Source: Tetraselmis striata
Taxonomy: Eukaryota; Chlorophyta; Chlorodendrophyceae; Chlorodendrales; Chlorodendraceae
Direction: 5' to 3'
Assembly: GCA_006384855.1 (NCBI GenBank)
Contig: VCJN01000067.1
Location: forward strand, 27,861 to 91,860
DNA: 64,000 bases
Part shown: piece by piece, positions 1-9,860 of the stretch
Layout of the letters: each line of letters opens with the position of its first letter
How positions within the stretch are numbered: the first letter of the stretch is position 1
Notes under the pieces: generated by a model
The model's database searches: none
What the model saw: only the letters and a program-made list of their open reading frames with translations
What the model was told of the DNA's origin: nothing
Position numbers and translations under genes: made by a program

Positions 1-330
1 GCAGTGGGAAATACTCGGGTGCGTAATTGTATCATAATGTGCAGCCCGGCCACAACCCCCGTAGGAACACCCACACCGCACTGTGGCAACGGGTTTAACG
101 AATAAGACGCCTGGACATATATACCCCATGTGTCGTTGTCTTTCGTAGCACCATCGTCCGCGCTTGCTGGGGAGCCTCCGTTCCTCAAGCTGTCTTCCCC
201 TGACCGCCCCGACCAGGGAGGGCATCCCACAGAATTCCCCCCCAGTGTCGTCCAGCATGCACTTGTGCCACAATTGCGCAAAGCGGTGGCGCCCCGGATG
301 AGTCCCCGCAGCACCGGGGGGCGGCGGCAC
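1..330. other. unassigned left edge, probably inside the minus-strand gene
   Basis: I see no confident exon here. On the minus strand the reading frame of the exon to its right stays open for some distance but becomes low-complexity and loses resemblance to any family. This stretch is therefore probably intron plus later exons of the MINDY-4-like gene, which continues beyond the window. Confidence 0.3.
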
Positions 331-1096
331 CTTGGGCGCAGGAGGCGACTTTGCGCCGCCGCTGCCGGCGGCCACCTTCTCCAGCTGGCTCTCCACCCAC
401 ATCTGCAGCGTCGTGGGCAGCGAGGCCTCCGGGTTCTGCTTCTTGAGCCTGCGCGGTGGCGCCAGCAGTGAGCACCCTCCCCCATCTGGAGCTGCATGAA
501 CAAAGCTGGCGGAGTCGCGGCGGGAGGAGGGGCGGCGGGGGGCAAGCGCACCTGGCGGCCAAGCGCTCTAAGCCCAGCGTCTTCCGCAGTACGTTGCGAC
601 TGGTGATGCTCTCTGCGTGCCGCGGCTGCGCAGCCCCACAAGCCAGTACCCAGCCGTCAGCACCTCGCCTCACCCCCATCCTCCGCTTCGCCCCCCTAAA
701 CGACCAGATCCCCCCCGCCCCCACAAAAGGGAAATAGAAATTAAGGGAAGGAAGGGGGGGGGGGGGGGGGGAGGGGGGGTGGGGCGGGGGGGCATTTCCG
801 CCACGTCGAGCAGAGCAAGGCAGAGCCGGCGGTGGCGCGGGGGGCAGCGGGGGGGGGGGGGGGGGGGGGGGGGATTCAGGGAGGCGCACCCGCTCCTCAT
901 CAAACACAGCCAGCGTGCGCTTGCAGCCCAGCTTGTGCAGGTACTCCCGGAGTAGGCCCTGCACCGTGTCCAGCCAGCCACGCTCCTCTCGTCAGTCCCA
1001 CTCGCCAGCGGCGGCCAAGTAAAAAGCCGGCGGAAGGGGGGAGGGCGGAGGGCGCACGTCGCTGACGTCTGCCGAGTATGAGGCGTCCACGCTCAT
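331..1096 (-). CDS. LisH-domain protein, MINDY-4-like N-terminus (partial)
   Basis: Four spliced exons can be read on the minus strand: 1096-1058, 985-890, 625-552 and 448 down to about 331, all with GT-AG borders and matching phases. Exon 1 starts at an ATG (MSVDASYSADVSD). Exon 2 carries a LisH motif (VQGLLREYLHKLGCKRTLAVF). Exons 3 and 4 read SITSRNVLRKTLGLERL and LKKQNPEASLPTTLQMWV. This order of LisH, then a short basic helix, then a second helical segment resembles the N-terminus of the MINDY-4 (FAM188B) deubiquitinases, which cleave Lys48-linked ubiquitin chains. The catalytic cysteine-protease domain would lie off the left edge, so the assignment rests on the N-terminus only. Two long C homopolymers in the sense strand (G runs at about 755-780 and 850-873) lie in the intron between exons 2 and 3. 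Another LisH protein is the main alternative. Confidence 0.55.
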
Positions 1097-1406
1097 CGCC
1101 GCCGCGCCCCAAAGCGCAGAATTGGCCAGCCGCGGGCGCGGGCCGAGGTGGGTACTGGGTTGTGGGTTGTGGGTTGTGGATGGACGGTGAAGCAGCGCCG
1201 GGGGCACGGTGGGGGGTCTGGCCTGAGTCTGGGATGGGATCGGAGCCTGGCTGGCCTGGTCTGGGATGAGTGCGGCCCACGACGCATCCCCTGTCGCTCG
1301 AGCACTGACTGTCGACAACTGCCATCAGCAGCAGCAGCAGCGCAAACAGCAGATGACGACGAAAAACAGGTAAAATTTGGTATCGTCGACCCACTCAATT
1401 ATTCTC
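1097..1406. other. intergenic / 5' flank of MINDY-4-like gene
   Basis: This is the upstream region of the minus-strand gene. It holds short GT-rich repeats (tgggttgtgggttgtgg near 1156) and a CAG-rich patch near 1325-1345. I see no gene. The first YR element begins at about 1407. Confidence 0.4.
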
Positions 1407-1703
1407 TTTAGAGCTGTGGCCTTTGGGTTTCCATCCCCCCCTCCCTTCACCCTACTCTAGGGTATGCGGGTATCGACACCGGCTGCCCGCGGCCTCTGCG
1501 CTACGCCAACCCCTGGCAGTTCTGGTGCTTCAGCACTTGGCGACTACAATGCCGAGTTGCGGCACTTTGCGTGCCGCCCTCACTTAGCGAAAACATCGGT
1601 CACCCTAGTACCCGTCGAATCTTATAAAACTATCGTCATCGTCCGGTATAGATAGGACGGACCACTCTCTTAGTTCTGTGCTGGCCTCTTGCCCGCGCAC
1701 AAC
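1407..1703 (+). repeat. A1 terminal repeat of YR element 1
   Basis: Near-copy of 4780-5062. Shared landmarks in order are tttagagct, ctagggtatgcggg, tcgacaccggctgc, catcggtcaccc, gaccactctcttagtt and gcccgc-cacaac. A third, solo copy lies at 39307-39575. Confidence 0.8.
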
Positions 1704-2281
1704 ACTAGCGGTTTCGGAACGTGCAAAGTGCTCAAGCCCCCGGAAATGATGGTACTAACCCTTCCACCCTCCGCTCTCGCGGCGGTTGCATGACCAGCTC
1801 AAACCGAGTAGGCTCTTTTATCCTCTCTTCTCCACGCGGCTCTCTCCCGGACGACCCCTTCGCTATGTCTGCTAGCGGCTCATCCACCGCCCCCAAGATG
1901 GTCGACGCTGGCAAGGCGGCGGCTGTCGAGGGTGTCGAGACGTCGGCAACTACGCAAGACCGTATATATAGGCGGCGCGTCGCGAGGCGAAAGATGCGAG
2001 AGTGAAGCAACTCATCCAGAAGGAGCTCTCCATATTCTTTGCTAGCCAAGAGACACCTATGCCGCCGGCTTCTGCCGGGCGGCGAAGAGGCCGCCCTTCC
2101 GCGCGGGAACGAGTCCCGCGCCGGTGGTCAGGACCATAACGTCCGTGCGCCCGTCGCTCCCTCAAGCGAGCCCCGCTACCTTGCTTGGAAAACCGCCCTC
2201 GCTTCTGCTCTGCCCGGGTTCGAGAACGGGATGTCTACCGAGTCAGCGACGCCCGGGACTCTTTTCCATCGCCCTCGACCA

Positions 2282-2760
2282 CATGCTCGAGTACATGCTT
2301 AATAACCCTCATCTTCTTCAGCCGGCAGCGGATGAGTGCTACCACGCCGCGTGCTACGGGGCATTCATCGCCGGCTCGGACGTCGAGTTGCGTAAGGTGC
2401 TGCCTGCGGCGTGCGTCACCGACGGGATTACGGCGGCCTTCGGACAGCGGCTCGAGGCCATAGGCCGTCCACATATGTGGAGGCCATCGACGACGGTCAT
2501 CGGTTCGCTTGACCTACCTCTGCATGCAATGGGACACTCATATGGACAACGTCGACACCTTCGCCCTCGACGTCGTGCGGAAGCGCTACCTCCGCCCCGG
2601 CATCGAGAACCTGGGGTCGCCTGAGTTCACCGAGTTATTGGAGCTCTACAAGGGCCGCGTCTATGGCGCGAACAGCATCGCAAGCGCTGCGAAGACGACA
2701 GCCCGCCAGCGCTTCGGCGGTGCCTCCCGACGCAACGACCGCACTGGGACGGCGGCGGCA
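2282..2760 (+). pseudogene. ORF1 (gag-like) remnant of YR element 1
   Basis: Two overlapping frames together give a helical, acidic segment. The first reads ALDHMLEYMLNNPHLL and ECYHAACYGAFIAGSDVEL; after a frameshift near 2500 it continues as LCMQWDTHMDNVDTFALD and IENLGSPEFTELLELYKG. The same succession occurs in ORF1 of elements 2-4 (DELLPYV..., RFRLACLRRLNEV..., DVMKDYERRVFEAA...). In those copies it ends in an RG-rich tail, which suggests a nucleic-acid-binding gag-like protein. Function is inferred from position and composition only. The sequence is broken by stops and shifts and is not a working gene. Confidence 0.45.
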
Positions 2761-3438
2761 GCAACCACGACAACTTCAAGATCGCGCTTCCGGTGCGCGA
2801 GGCGGCGGCGCCACGAGCCACCTTCACAAAGGACGTCACCAAGGACTCCGATTAGGGCAAGGCGAAGGCGGACGCCCCCGCAGCCGACAAGGCCGAATGA
2901 TGGTGACGGTGCTCCGCCGTGCCGAACCCATGCAGCTGCGTTTCGACGACACGGCTCCGGGCGCGCCTTCCAGCAAGCAACGCTTCACTGGAGTTGTCGG
3001 CATGAGCGGGACTCCCTCAGCACTGCCGCCCCTGTGCGAGTCGTCGTCCTTCCCCTACCTTCGCCGGGGTCAACTCCTCCGGTTGTGTTATGTCCTTCCA
3101 CATCACGAGTCTACACCGACTCCCCCTTTCTAGCGCGCCCGTCCCGACATGTCGCGCTAGCCCTCTTTGCATGTGGCTCGAGTTGCGGCCTTTCACGGGC
3201 GGCGCGACGGTCCAGATAATCGCGCGACGCCCGTTTCGAGATCAGCGGATGCAACACCCTACCTTCCTAACATCACCTTCCCGCTATATCTGGTCATGTC
3301 GTCACCGCCCGGCGAGCCCCGCCGTCGAGCCCGGTAGCAGCGTACGGCGCATTTCGGCGCGTCCGCCGAACGACGAAGGCCCTTGTGTATTTCATCGCCG
3401 ACGCCTAGGCAAAGGCCCCCTTTGCCTAGAGCGAGCTC

Positions 3439-4640
3439 ATGCGAGGCAGCATCAAAACACTCTACGGCACCGATGACTGGGGCGCCAAGGTGCTCCACCG
3501 ACTGACTACATCACTCGTGGGCAGCACCTACTTGAACCATCCTCAAACGGCCAGGACATCCTACGAAGGCGAGATTCGTCTCTTCGCAGAGTTATGCATC
3601 GGCAAGGAAGGCATCTCCCCCCTTGACTGTACCGAGTCTACATGCGTCCGCTTCCTCGCATGGATTGCGTAGCGCGGAACCATCGGCGCCGGCTTTCTGC
3701 ACCCATACCGGCCTACCTCGCGGCCATCAACACCTTCCTGCGGCATACCGGTCGGGATGACGCCCCGGCCACCGGCCCAATCATCGTCGACATGAAACGC
3801 GCGCTTCAAATCAGTCAGCTCAAGACCATCGAGGAGCTTCGGCGTCCCCCTATGCCGTGCTACGTCATCACCGACATCCTCGATGACCTTGCTACCCTTC
3901 CGACGACCACCACCGACTACGGCAATATCCTTCGCGACTGCGCAGCGGTGTGCTTGACGTTTATGTTCTACTCCCTTGGTGAGTCCAATGTCTCTTGCCG
4001 ACTCCGCGACATGGCTGTCGACGCCCACGACATCACCCTCTTCGTTAACCTCGAGAAGGGGGGACATCGCAAGCTCCGAGACGGGTTCAAGCCCCAACTT
4101 CAAATTCATGCCACCGCCGTGCGCACTTGGACTGCCCTCCTACGCCACTTCATCACCTACCGCGACACGGCGTTCCGTGCGGCCCCCTGAAATTGGAATT
4201 GGAATTGGAATTGATTACAACTGCTAGTCTGCTGCGTCCACTGGCCTAGACAGGGCTGTTCTTGTGCGGCCCCCTTCGCCAAGCAACATGCTGGCCGATT
4301 CTGGGCGCTCCCTGACGACGGGGCTACCCCGCCCCTTACGTGGAATGCATGCACCCTCGGCGACTGTCTCAAGCGGGCCGTCGGCCGCATCAATCCCCCC
4401 CCCCCCCCCCCCCCCCCACCGCCACCACCACCAAGGATTTGTGTGGCCCTCGCACTCCTTGCGAAAGGGCGCGGCGTCGCACTCCTTACGAAAGGGCGCG
4501 GCGTCTAACGCAAACGTTATTGGCGTGCCACCGGGACAAAATTCGCCAATGGGGCGGTTGGGCCCGCAATTAAAGGTGATAAACGACTACATCGATCCGA
4601 CTGCGCTTCATATCCGCACCGCCGCGTTGCTGTTTGGCTG
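3439..4640 (+). pseudogene. tyrosine recombinase of YR element 1
   Basis: Tyrosine recombinases cut and rejoin DNA through a covalent 3'-phosphotyrosine. The N-terminal core-binding region is at 3439-3672 (IRLFAELCIGKEGISPLD, VRFLAWIA), in a different frame from the catalytic part starting at about 3642. Box I arginine is in VSCRLRDMAVDAHDI (about 3992). The box II motif HSLRKGAAS is present twice in tandem (4453-4506). The nucleophile region reads DYIDP near 4590, so the tyrosine is kept. A 75-bp LINE insertion at 4189-4263 adds a stop codon. A C homopolymer at about 4397-4417 changes frame again. The Cre-like spacing of the C-terminal motif is clear from elements 2-4. Confidence 0.65.
4189..4263 (-). 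mobile_element. truncated LINE-B 3' end inserted in the recombinase
   Basis: The insert is 75 bp, flanked by a perfect 12-bp target duplication, gtgcggccccct, at 4177-4188 and 4264-4275. On the plus strand it begins with repeats of ggaatt and continues gattacaactgctagtctg. It is the 3' end, with microsatellite tail, of the family whose ends are also seen at 38375-38455 (plus), 24886 (minus) and 63327 (minus). Extreme 5' truncation plus a long target duplication is typical of target-primed reverse transcription. Confidence 0.8.
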
Positions 4641-4744
4641 CCTCTCCCCCACTATGGTTCTTCGCAGCCTTATTCTCGCTCGGCAGCGCCCCCGCTCCGT
4701 CGGGCGCCGCCCCGCCCCCGCCTCCGGCCTCTTGAAGACCGGGG

Positions 4745-5176
4745 TGGCTAATCTCCCTTACCTACCTCCCTTTGAACTGTTTAGAGCTATGTTCTTGGAG
4801 TTTTCTTTTTCCCCTTCCTTAACCCTAGGGTATGCGGGTGTCGACACCGGCTGCCTGCGGCGCTGCACCACGCCATTAATCAACCGCGGCGGGTAGTCTT
4901 GGTGCTTCAACATCGACATGCCGGGGTGCGACACTTTGCGTGGCGCCCTCCATCGGCGAAAAACATCGGTCACCCAAGTACCCATCGAATCTTGTAAAAC
5001 CATCATCGTCCGCTAGATGGGACCACTATCTTAGTTTTGTGCTGCCCTCTTGCCCGCACAACCCGCCCTCCCTCTTTTTGTGCCTCGTTATTGCCGCAAG
5101 TCCCTCGCTTTTTTCGTGTATTTAAGCTTGCGCAATTTTCGGCTATTGTCCCTTGCCTACCTTCTTTTGTTGAAAT
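4745..5176 (+). repeat. B1-A2-B2 block of YR element 1
   Basis: B1 (4745-4776, tggctaatctcccttacc...) is repeated as B2 (5140-5176, cggctattgtcccttgcc...), flanking A2 (4780-5062). The same A2-B2 pair occurs at 39307-39575 and 39667-39699. Confidence 0.7.
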
Positions 5177-5312
5177 CGCAATGACTTATTGTATCAACGC
5201 AACATCGGCCCGCTGGGGGCGGGGGAAAGCCCGAAGGCGCGCGCAGCATGATAGTTACGGTACAACATGTCGCCCCGAGGACCCCGTCCAACATATTATA
5301 TATTACAAATTT

Positions 5313-5514
5313 TGCTCAGACTACTAGTCTTGGGGTTTCGGAACCCCAAGCCAAACCGCATGCAAACCTGGGCCGCCCCGTGGCTACCCGGTCCGCGGTT
5401 TTCTATACGGGTTAGCATGTCAACTGCCCTTGGCTCCGGGTGCGCGGAGCGGACCATATAATTGACCCATCTCGCGGCAGCCTGCCATCTATCCAGTTTC
5501 GCTGCTTTGCAGCG
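5313..5514 (+). repeat. A1 terminal repeat of YR element 2
   Basis: Matches 8265-8490. Landmarks are tgctcaga, ggggtttcg-aaccc, aaccgcatgcaaacct, tccgcggttt, acgggttagc, tgtcaa-tgccc and gccatct-tccag. A2 contains an extra C homopolymer (about 8326-8352) absent from A1. Confidence 0.8.
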
Positions 5515-5607
5515 AGCTGTCGCGTACATGTACTTGTAGGGATGATCAAGTCTTCCACCCGATGAACCAAGTTCAACCCGTGAACCCCGCACCGACGCGC
5601 GTACGCG

Positions 5608-6620
5608 ATGTCTTCCCCCGATGAGCGCGATCACGACGAGGCAAGACCGGTTGGCGGTGGCAACCATGCAGAGGAGGTTGTTCCCATAGATGCCCTTACC
5701 GAGAGCAGTTTCGTGAACTTCGCGGCACTAGTGGCGGGCTCGCCGGGATGTTACAATTGTTGACACGGGGCGGCCACCCTACGAGACCCGGAGCAGATGC
5801 CGCGGGGTTGGCGCAACGGCTGCCGCAGCGCCGACAAGCGGAACAAGAGGCGGAGCCCCCCTGCCCGTACCCCTCGGCGTAAATCCTTCTCGGGAATCTG
5901 ACTATCCGGAGGTCGAGCGTTTCCTTACTTCGGCGGAGCCTGGTTACGAGGGCGCACGGCCGGTGTCTATTCAGCTTGGCCTCTTCCCTCTCCATGCCGA
6001 CTTCACCAACGAGTTCCTTCAGCACGACGACAAGCGCATCATGCACTTCGAGGAGTACGGTTTCGTGACCTGCTACGGAGCCTACGTCGCAGCATGTTAA
6101 GTCGCCCTCAAGGAGCTTCTCCCGTACGTCGAGCCGCACCCCACCATTCCGCCCTACGTTGCCCAGATGCGTTAACGCCATGCTGGAGGCGCTTGACCAA
6201 GCCTATCGCTTCCGCCGGGCGTTTCTGATCAACCTTCACGACTCTACCCGCAACAACAGCGACCGCGGAGCACTCGGCGAGCTTCGCCGTCTACAGTTGA
6301 GCTGTTGCGGGGGTCTCGGCAGTATGGCCAAGAAATGCGCCCCGGTGCAACGACCTCGTTCTCGCCGCGGCTCTCAGTAGACGCGCCAAGGCCGAGGCTA
6401 CTGCAAAAGTGCACGCGAGGCTTACATGGCGGGGCACGGAGCGTGGAGCCGGACGTGGTGGTCGTGGCAATGGAGCGACGGGAGGGCGTGGTCGCGTGGG
6501 CGTGGTCGCGGAGAGGCGGCTCCACAAGTCTGAGGGGTTGGGCCGGTGGTTGCATTGCCAGCTCGAGCGCTCGGCGGCCTCTCCTCCGTGTTTGCTTTCG
6601 CTCGTATTTCTTCCGGGCAG
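5608..6620 (+). pseudogene. ORF1 (gag-like) remnant of YR element 2
   Basis: A start at 5608 (MSSPDERDHDEARPVGG) opens an acidic N-terminus. Downstream pieces in other frames read EVERFLTSAEPGYEGARPVS, LFPLHADFTNEFLQHDDKR and VTCYGAYVAAC. These align with LLERAESGYEAVRPVS and LTNVYLKQDDRR in element 4 and define a family-specific motif: AE-GYE-RPVS, then TN-(Y/F)L-DD-R. In-frame stops occur after VAAC and twice more within 60 bp. The tail is arginine/glycine-rich in other frames. I do not recognise a named domain. Confidence 0.5.
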
Positions 6621-6825
6621 CGCCGCAACTCCCGGCCCATCTCCGGCCATGCCCGTCCTACACACCTAGCACCGTACCGTACTCAAGCCCCTCTCGCGGC
6701 GTAGTTCCGTCTGCGCCTACAATCACTCCACATTACAACTTGATGAACACATTAAAACCCGTATAGCTCTACTTATTTCCGCTAAACCGTACCAAGTTAC
6801 CCCCGCACTACCGCGGGGACTCACG

Positions 6826-8179
6826 ATGTTCGGCGGGCGCGTTACGCGCGCGACGCACCTTAGGAGCATACTGGGACTGCATATCGTCCCTTCTACTTGC
6901 AACTTCAATCCCGTACAACAGCTTCCTCAAACCCCGCCCCACCCTAAACCGTCGAGCCGACCCTTTCGGCAGTTGCTAGCCCAAGTCCCTTCCACCCTAT
7001 CTCGCACCATCACCTACCGCATCGTCGAGCCCGAGGTGGTCGCCCCTTGGGAGTCCTCGCTTCATGCTCGATTCGGCGACGTCTACGGCAACGACGGCCT
7101 CGGGCGTACGGCCATGGACATGCTTTCTTTATCTTTGTCTTCGCAGATCATCTTCTCCTCCTACAAGGGAAAGCTACATATGTTTACCGAGTTTTGTCAC
7201 GACAACGAGGGCATCAACCCTCTGGAGGCGACGACTACTACTTCGGTTCGGTACGTCGCATGGAGCGGGGAGCGTGGCAACATCGGCGCGCAGAGCCTCA
7301 AGCCCTAACTCTCGGCGATCAACACCTTCTTCTCGTTCCACGACCTCGTCCCGATTTCCAAGGATAGCGCCCATTACTACTGCGCGCCGGTAGTTTAAAA
7401 CTTTGGCAGCGCAAAATCGGTGACAGTGTACCCCGTCCCCCCCTAACCGCTGATGTTGCTTCCTAGTTTGTTACCTACGCCGAGCAGTTGGTGGCTGCGG
7501 GCGCGTAATTGGCCCGTCCAACCGATTTCCGTGCTTGCGTCGTGGTTGTCACCATCTACCTTTTCCGGCATCGCGGCCTCACCGGTGTGTCTTGTCGAAT
7601 GCGCGGCCTTCACATCGACGCCTACAACATCTCCCTGCAAATATACCGTGAGAAGAGCCGGGCTCGTCGGCAGGGCGACATCTTCCGCGTTCTCTACGTT
7701 CCGCGGTTGGCGCACCCCCGCATCGCTGCTGTGCTCGTCGACACCTTCACCACCATAGTCCGTTACTCCGTTCTACACCGACCAACAACCGAGCCGCCAG
7801 CAACTACTGGGCGATCAACTTCACCGCGCACCCTGCCTCGTGGACGGCCGCCACGATGTTTGCGTGTCAGGATCGCGCCGTTCTCCTAGTTGGAGCCCAG
7901 CCCCCGGTGATGGGCACCAATTGGACCTCACACAGCGTGCGCAAGAGCCCCGCCAGTGCCTCCATCAACATTGGCGTGCCCGTCACGCACATCAAGCACT
8001 TCGGCGGTTGGGCTCGCAATTTCGACGTCGTCCTAGACTACATCGACGCCAACGTCCTGCCCAACCCGGGGGGCTGGTTCTTCTACGGTTTCATCGCCCC
8101 CGTCAAAAGTCTACAACTCCTTCTAGCCGCCACCGTGCCGTCGCCCGCGCTACCGCCCGTCACCAGGATCTCCGTCTAA
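6826..8179 (+). pseudogene. tyrosine recombinase of YR element 2
   Basis: The N-terminal half is open from 6826 to 7308 and includes RIVEPEVVAPWESSLHARFG and LHMFTEFCHDNEGINPLEA, the core-binding domain. The catalytic half is split between frames: GVSCRMRGLHIDAYNISL (box I Arg) near 7586, YREKSRARR (hairpin Lys) near 7645, then at about 7925-8060 SHSVRKSPAS (box II His-x-x-Arg) and GGWARNFDVVLDYIDAN (Trp and nucleophile Tyr). All catalytic residues R-K-H-R-W-Y can be found, but stops near 7306 and 7395 and several shifts break the frame. At 7048-7050 this copy has TGG (Trp) where elements 3 and 4 have stop codons. Confidence 0.7.
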
Positions 8180-8230
8180 CTCCATCCGACCCCCCGCCGG
8201 GAGCCGTCAGCCACTCCCTACGGTCGCTTT

Positions 8231-8598
8231 TTTCCTGGCAAAACCATATTGCTCCTCCGTGAAATGCTCAGACCTCTAGCCTTATTGGGGTTTCGCAACC
8301 CTAGACCTAACCGCATGCACACCTCCCCCCCTCCCCCCCCCCCCCCCCCCCCCGTGGTGCCTAACCGCTCCGCGGTTTTTTTGTACGGGTTAGCCTGTCA
8401 ATTGCCCATGCCTCCGGATACGGGGCGGACTAAATAATTGAGCCACCTCGCAACAGCTTGCCATCTTTCCAGCTTCGCTGCTTCGCAGCGCCCACCCACC
8501 CAAATCTCTTTCGCTCTCCGCCTAGCCTTAAAAGCTTTGCGAAAACCTGTAAACAGGCCTGACAAACTCTTTTGGAAAACCCATACTCCTCCTCAGTG
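8231..8598 (+). repeat. B1-A2-B2 block of YR element 2
   Basis: B1 (8235-8261) and B2 (8573-8598) share ctggcaaaacc / ttggaaaaccc followed by cat-t-ctcctc. They flank A2. Confidence 0.75.
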
Positions 8599-8623
8599 TA
8601 TAAACTCGTACCTGTATTGCTCG

Positions 8624-8807
8624 AAACTCGTTTATGGGGTTTCCTCCCTTTCCCTAACCTCTTTTTGGCTACAGTGATGCTCCGTGGTACGGGAACTAGG
8701 CACCTGTCGTTGCGCCCTTTTTGGGGTGCTGCACGAGTAGACATACAAGTAGCCATCATAACAAATGAGCTTGCCATCTTCCAGTTTTCGATACGTCACA
8801 CGCAGCG
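8624..8807 (+). repeat. A1 terminal repeat of YR element 3
   Basis: Matches 11509-11690, 11958-12127 (inverted), 14904-15077 (inverted) and a solo copy at 39087-39262. Landmarks are tttatggggtttcctcc, cctgtcgttgcgccc, gcacgagtagacata and gccatcttccag. Confidence 0.85.
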
Positions 8808-8923
8808 ATGTTAAAACTTTCTCGTAGTAACATGTTGCGAGCAAGGTCACCCCAGGTTGTTCAAGGCAATACCCGGCTCACCACCTGTGTGTGATATTCT
8901 CATCCGTACGTCCGTGCGTTACC

Positions 8924-9860
8924 ATGTCAAATGGAGAAGAAGCCGTCGTTGAGCCGACGCTCGAATCGCTACAGCAAGCAAACGTGAAGGCCCAGTCTAC
9001 ATTGCTGCGCGAGCTTGCAACAGCGTTGGCTCAGTTGACGGCTCGTGACCGTGTTGTTTGTGGAGGTGGGGCACATGGCTTCGTCTCCGGGCAGCAGTGC
9101 ATCACGGGACAGCCGACAGGCAGCGGGGGAGCCGCAGTGTGCCCCGACTTCCCAGAGCCAGCCCAGAGCGGCCGTGTCGGAGCAAAATCCGTGAGTGACG
9201 AGGACGATTACCTCGCGGTGTCGGAACTATTGCAGCGAGCAGAGTCTGGTTACGAGGCCGTTCGACCGGTCAGCCGAGTGCCTTGACTCTCCCCCTTGAG
9301 CACCCACCTAACGAACGAGTACCTCAAGCAGGATGGCCGGCGTATGCTTCGTGGTTCGGCGCCCACATGGCCGCACTTTACGTAGCTCTCGACGAGCTAC
9401 TGCCCTACGTCCTTGCTGCAATAAATCAAAACTTCACCCCCTACGTCGCGCGTGCTCGGAATCACGCCGAAGCCATCGACAAGGCGTTTCGTTTTCGTTT
9501 GGCCTTCTTACGGAGGCTTAATGAGGTCAAGCGTGTGCACGGTGACTAAGGTGTTCTGGACGTGCTTCGAGCCCAGCACTTTCAGCATGCTTCTGAGCAT
9601 CGGGGTTCCGCGATTTTGGGGACCTCATGAAGGACTACGCACGAGCGTCGCGTTTTCAAGGCGACAATTGCCAGCAGCGCAAAAGCAACCGCTACTGCTC
9701 GAGTGGTGGCGGCGGCTGCATGACGCGGGCGTGGACGTGGGCGTGGTGGCGGGCCTGGGCGTGGCCGCGAAGGTGAGCACGAGTGATGGTTTGGCGCGTC
9801 TTTCGTCGGAGCTGCTGGCGCTTTGCGAGGCCACCTTTCGGTGACCGCCGCGAGGCGAAC
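8924..9860 (+). pseudogene. ORF1 (gag-like) of YR element 3
   Basis: It starts at ATG 8924 (MSNGEEAVVEPTLESL), followed by a predicted coiled-coil-like stretch (LLRELATALAQLTARDRVV). A stop follows SRVP near 9286. The continuation in other frames gives LSPLSTHLTNEYLKQDGRR, MAALYVALDELLPYVLAA, AIDKAFRFRLAFLRRLNEV and then a region aligned with DYERRVFEAAVAICAKATA of element 4. The family order of acidic N-terminus, helical core and RG-rich tail suggests a gag-like nucleic-acid-binding protein. No database family is recognised. Confidence 0.5.

Larger units (their letters stand above)
1407..5176 (+). mobile_element. YR element 1 (split direct repeats, RT-less, degenerate)
   Basis: The element has terminal repeat A1 (1407-1703), an ORF1-like remnant, a tyrosine recombinase remnant, then a block B1 (4745-4776), A2 (4780-5062), B2 (5140-5176). 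This A1 ... B1-A2-B2 order is the split-direct-repeat arrangement known from PAT- and Ngaro-type YR retroelements of the DIRS order. No reverse transcriptase or RNase H motif is found, and there is no room for one. A 75-bp LINE tail interrupts the recombinase. The copy is dead: several frameshifts, stops and a tandem duplication lie in the catalytic region. Confidence 0.7.
5313..8598 (+). mobile_element. YR element 2 (split direct repeats, RT-less, degenerate)
   Basis: A1 is 5313-5514 and the 3' block is B1 (8235-8261), A2 (8265-8490), B2 (8573-8598). Its repeats differ in sequence from those of element 1 but keep the architecture. Between them lie an ORF1 remnant and a YR remnant in several frames. 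Element 3 starts only 25 bp after B2, so elements 2 and 3 sit head to tail. Confidence 0.7.

Noticed and set aside
2509-3219. A 236-codon gene
   Set aside because: Only its first third matches the YR-element ORF1 family; the remainder is Arg/Pro/Thr-rich out-of-frame sequence.
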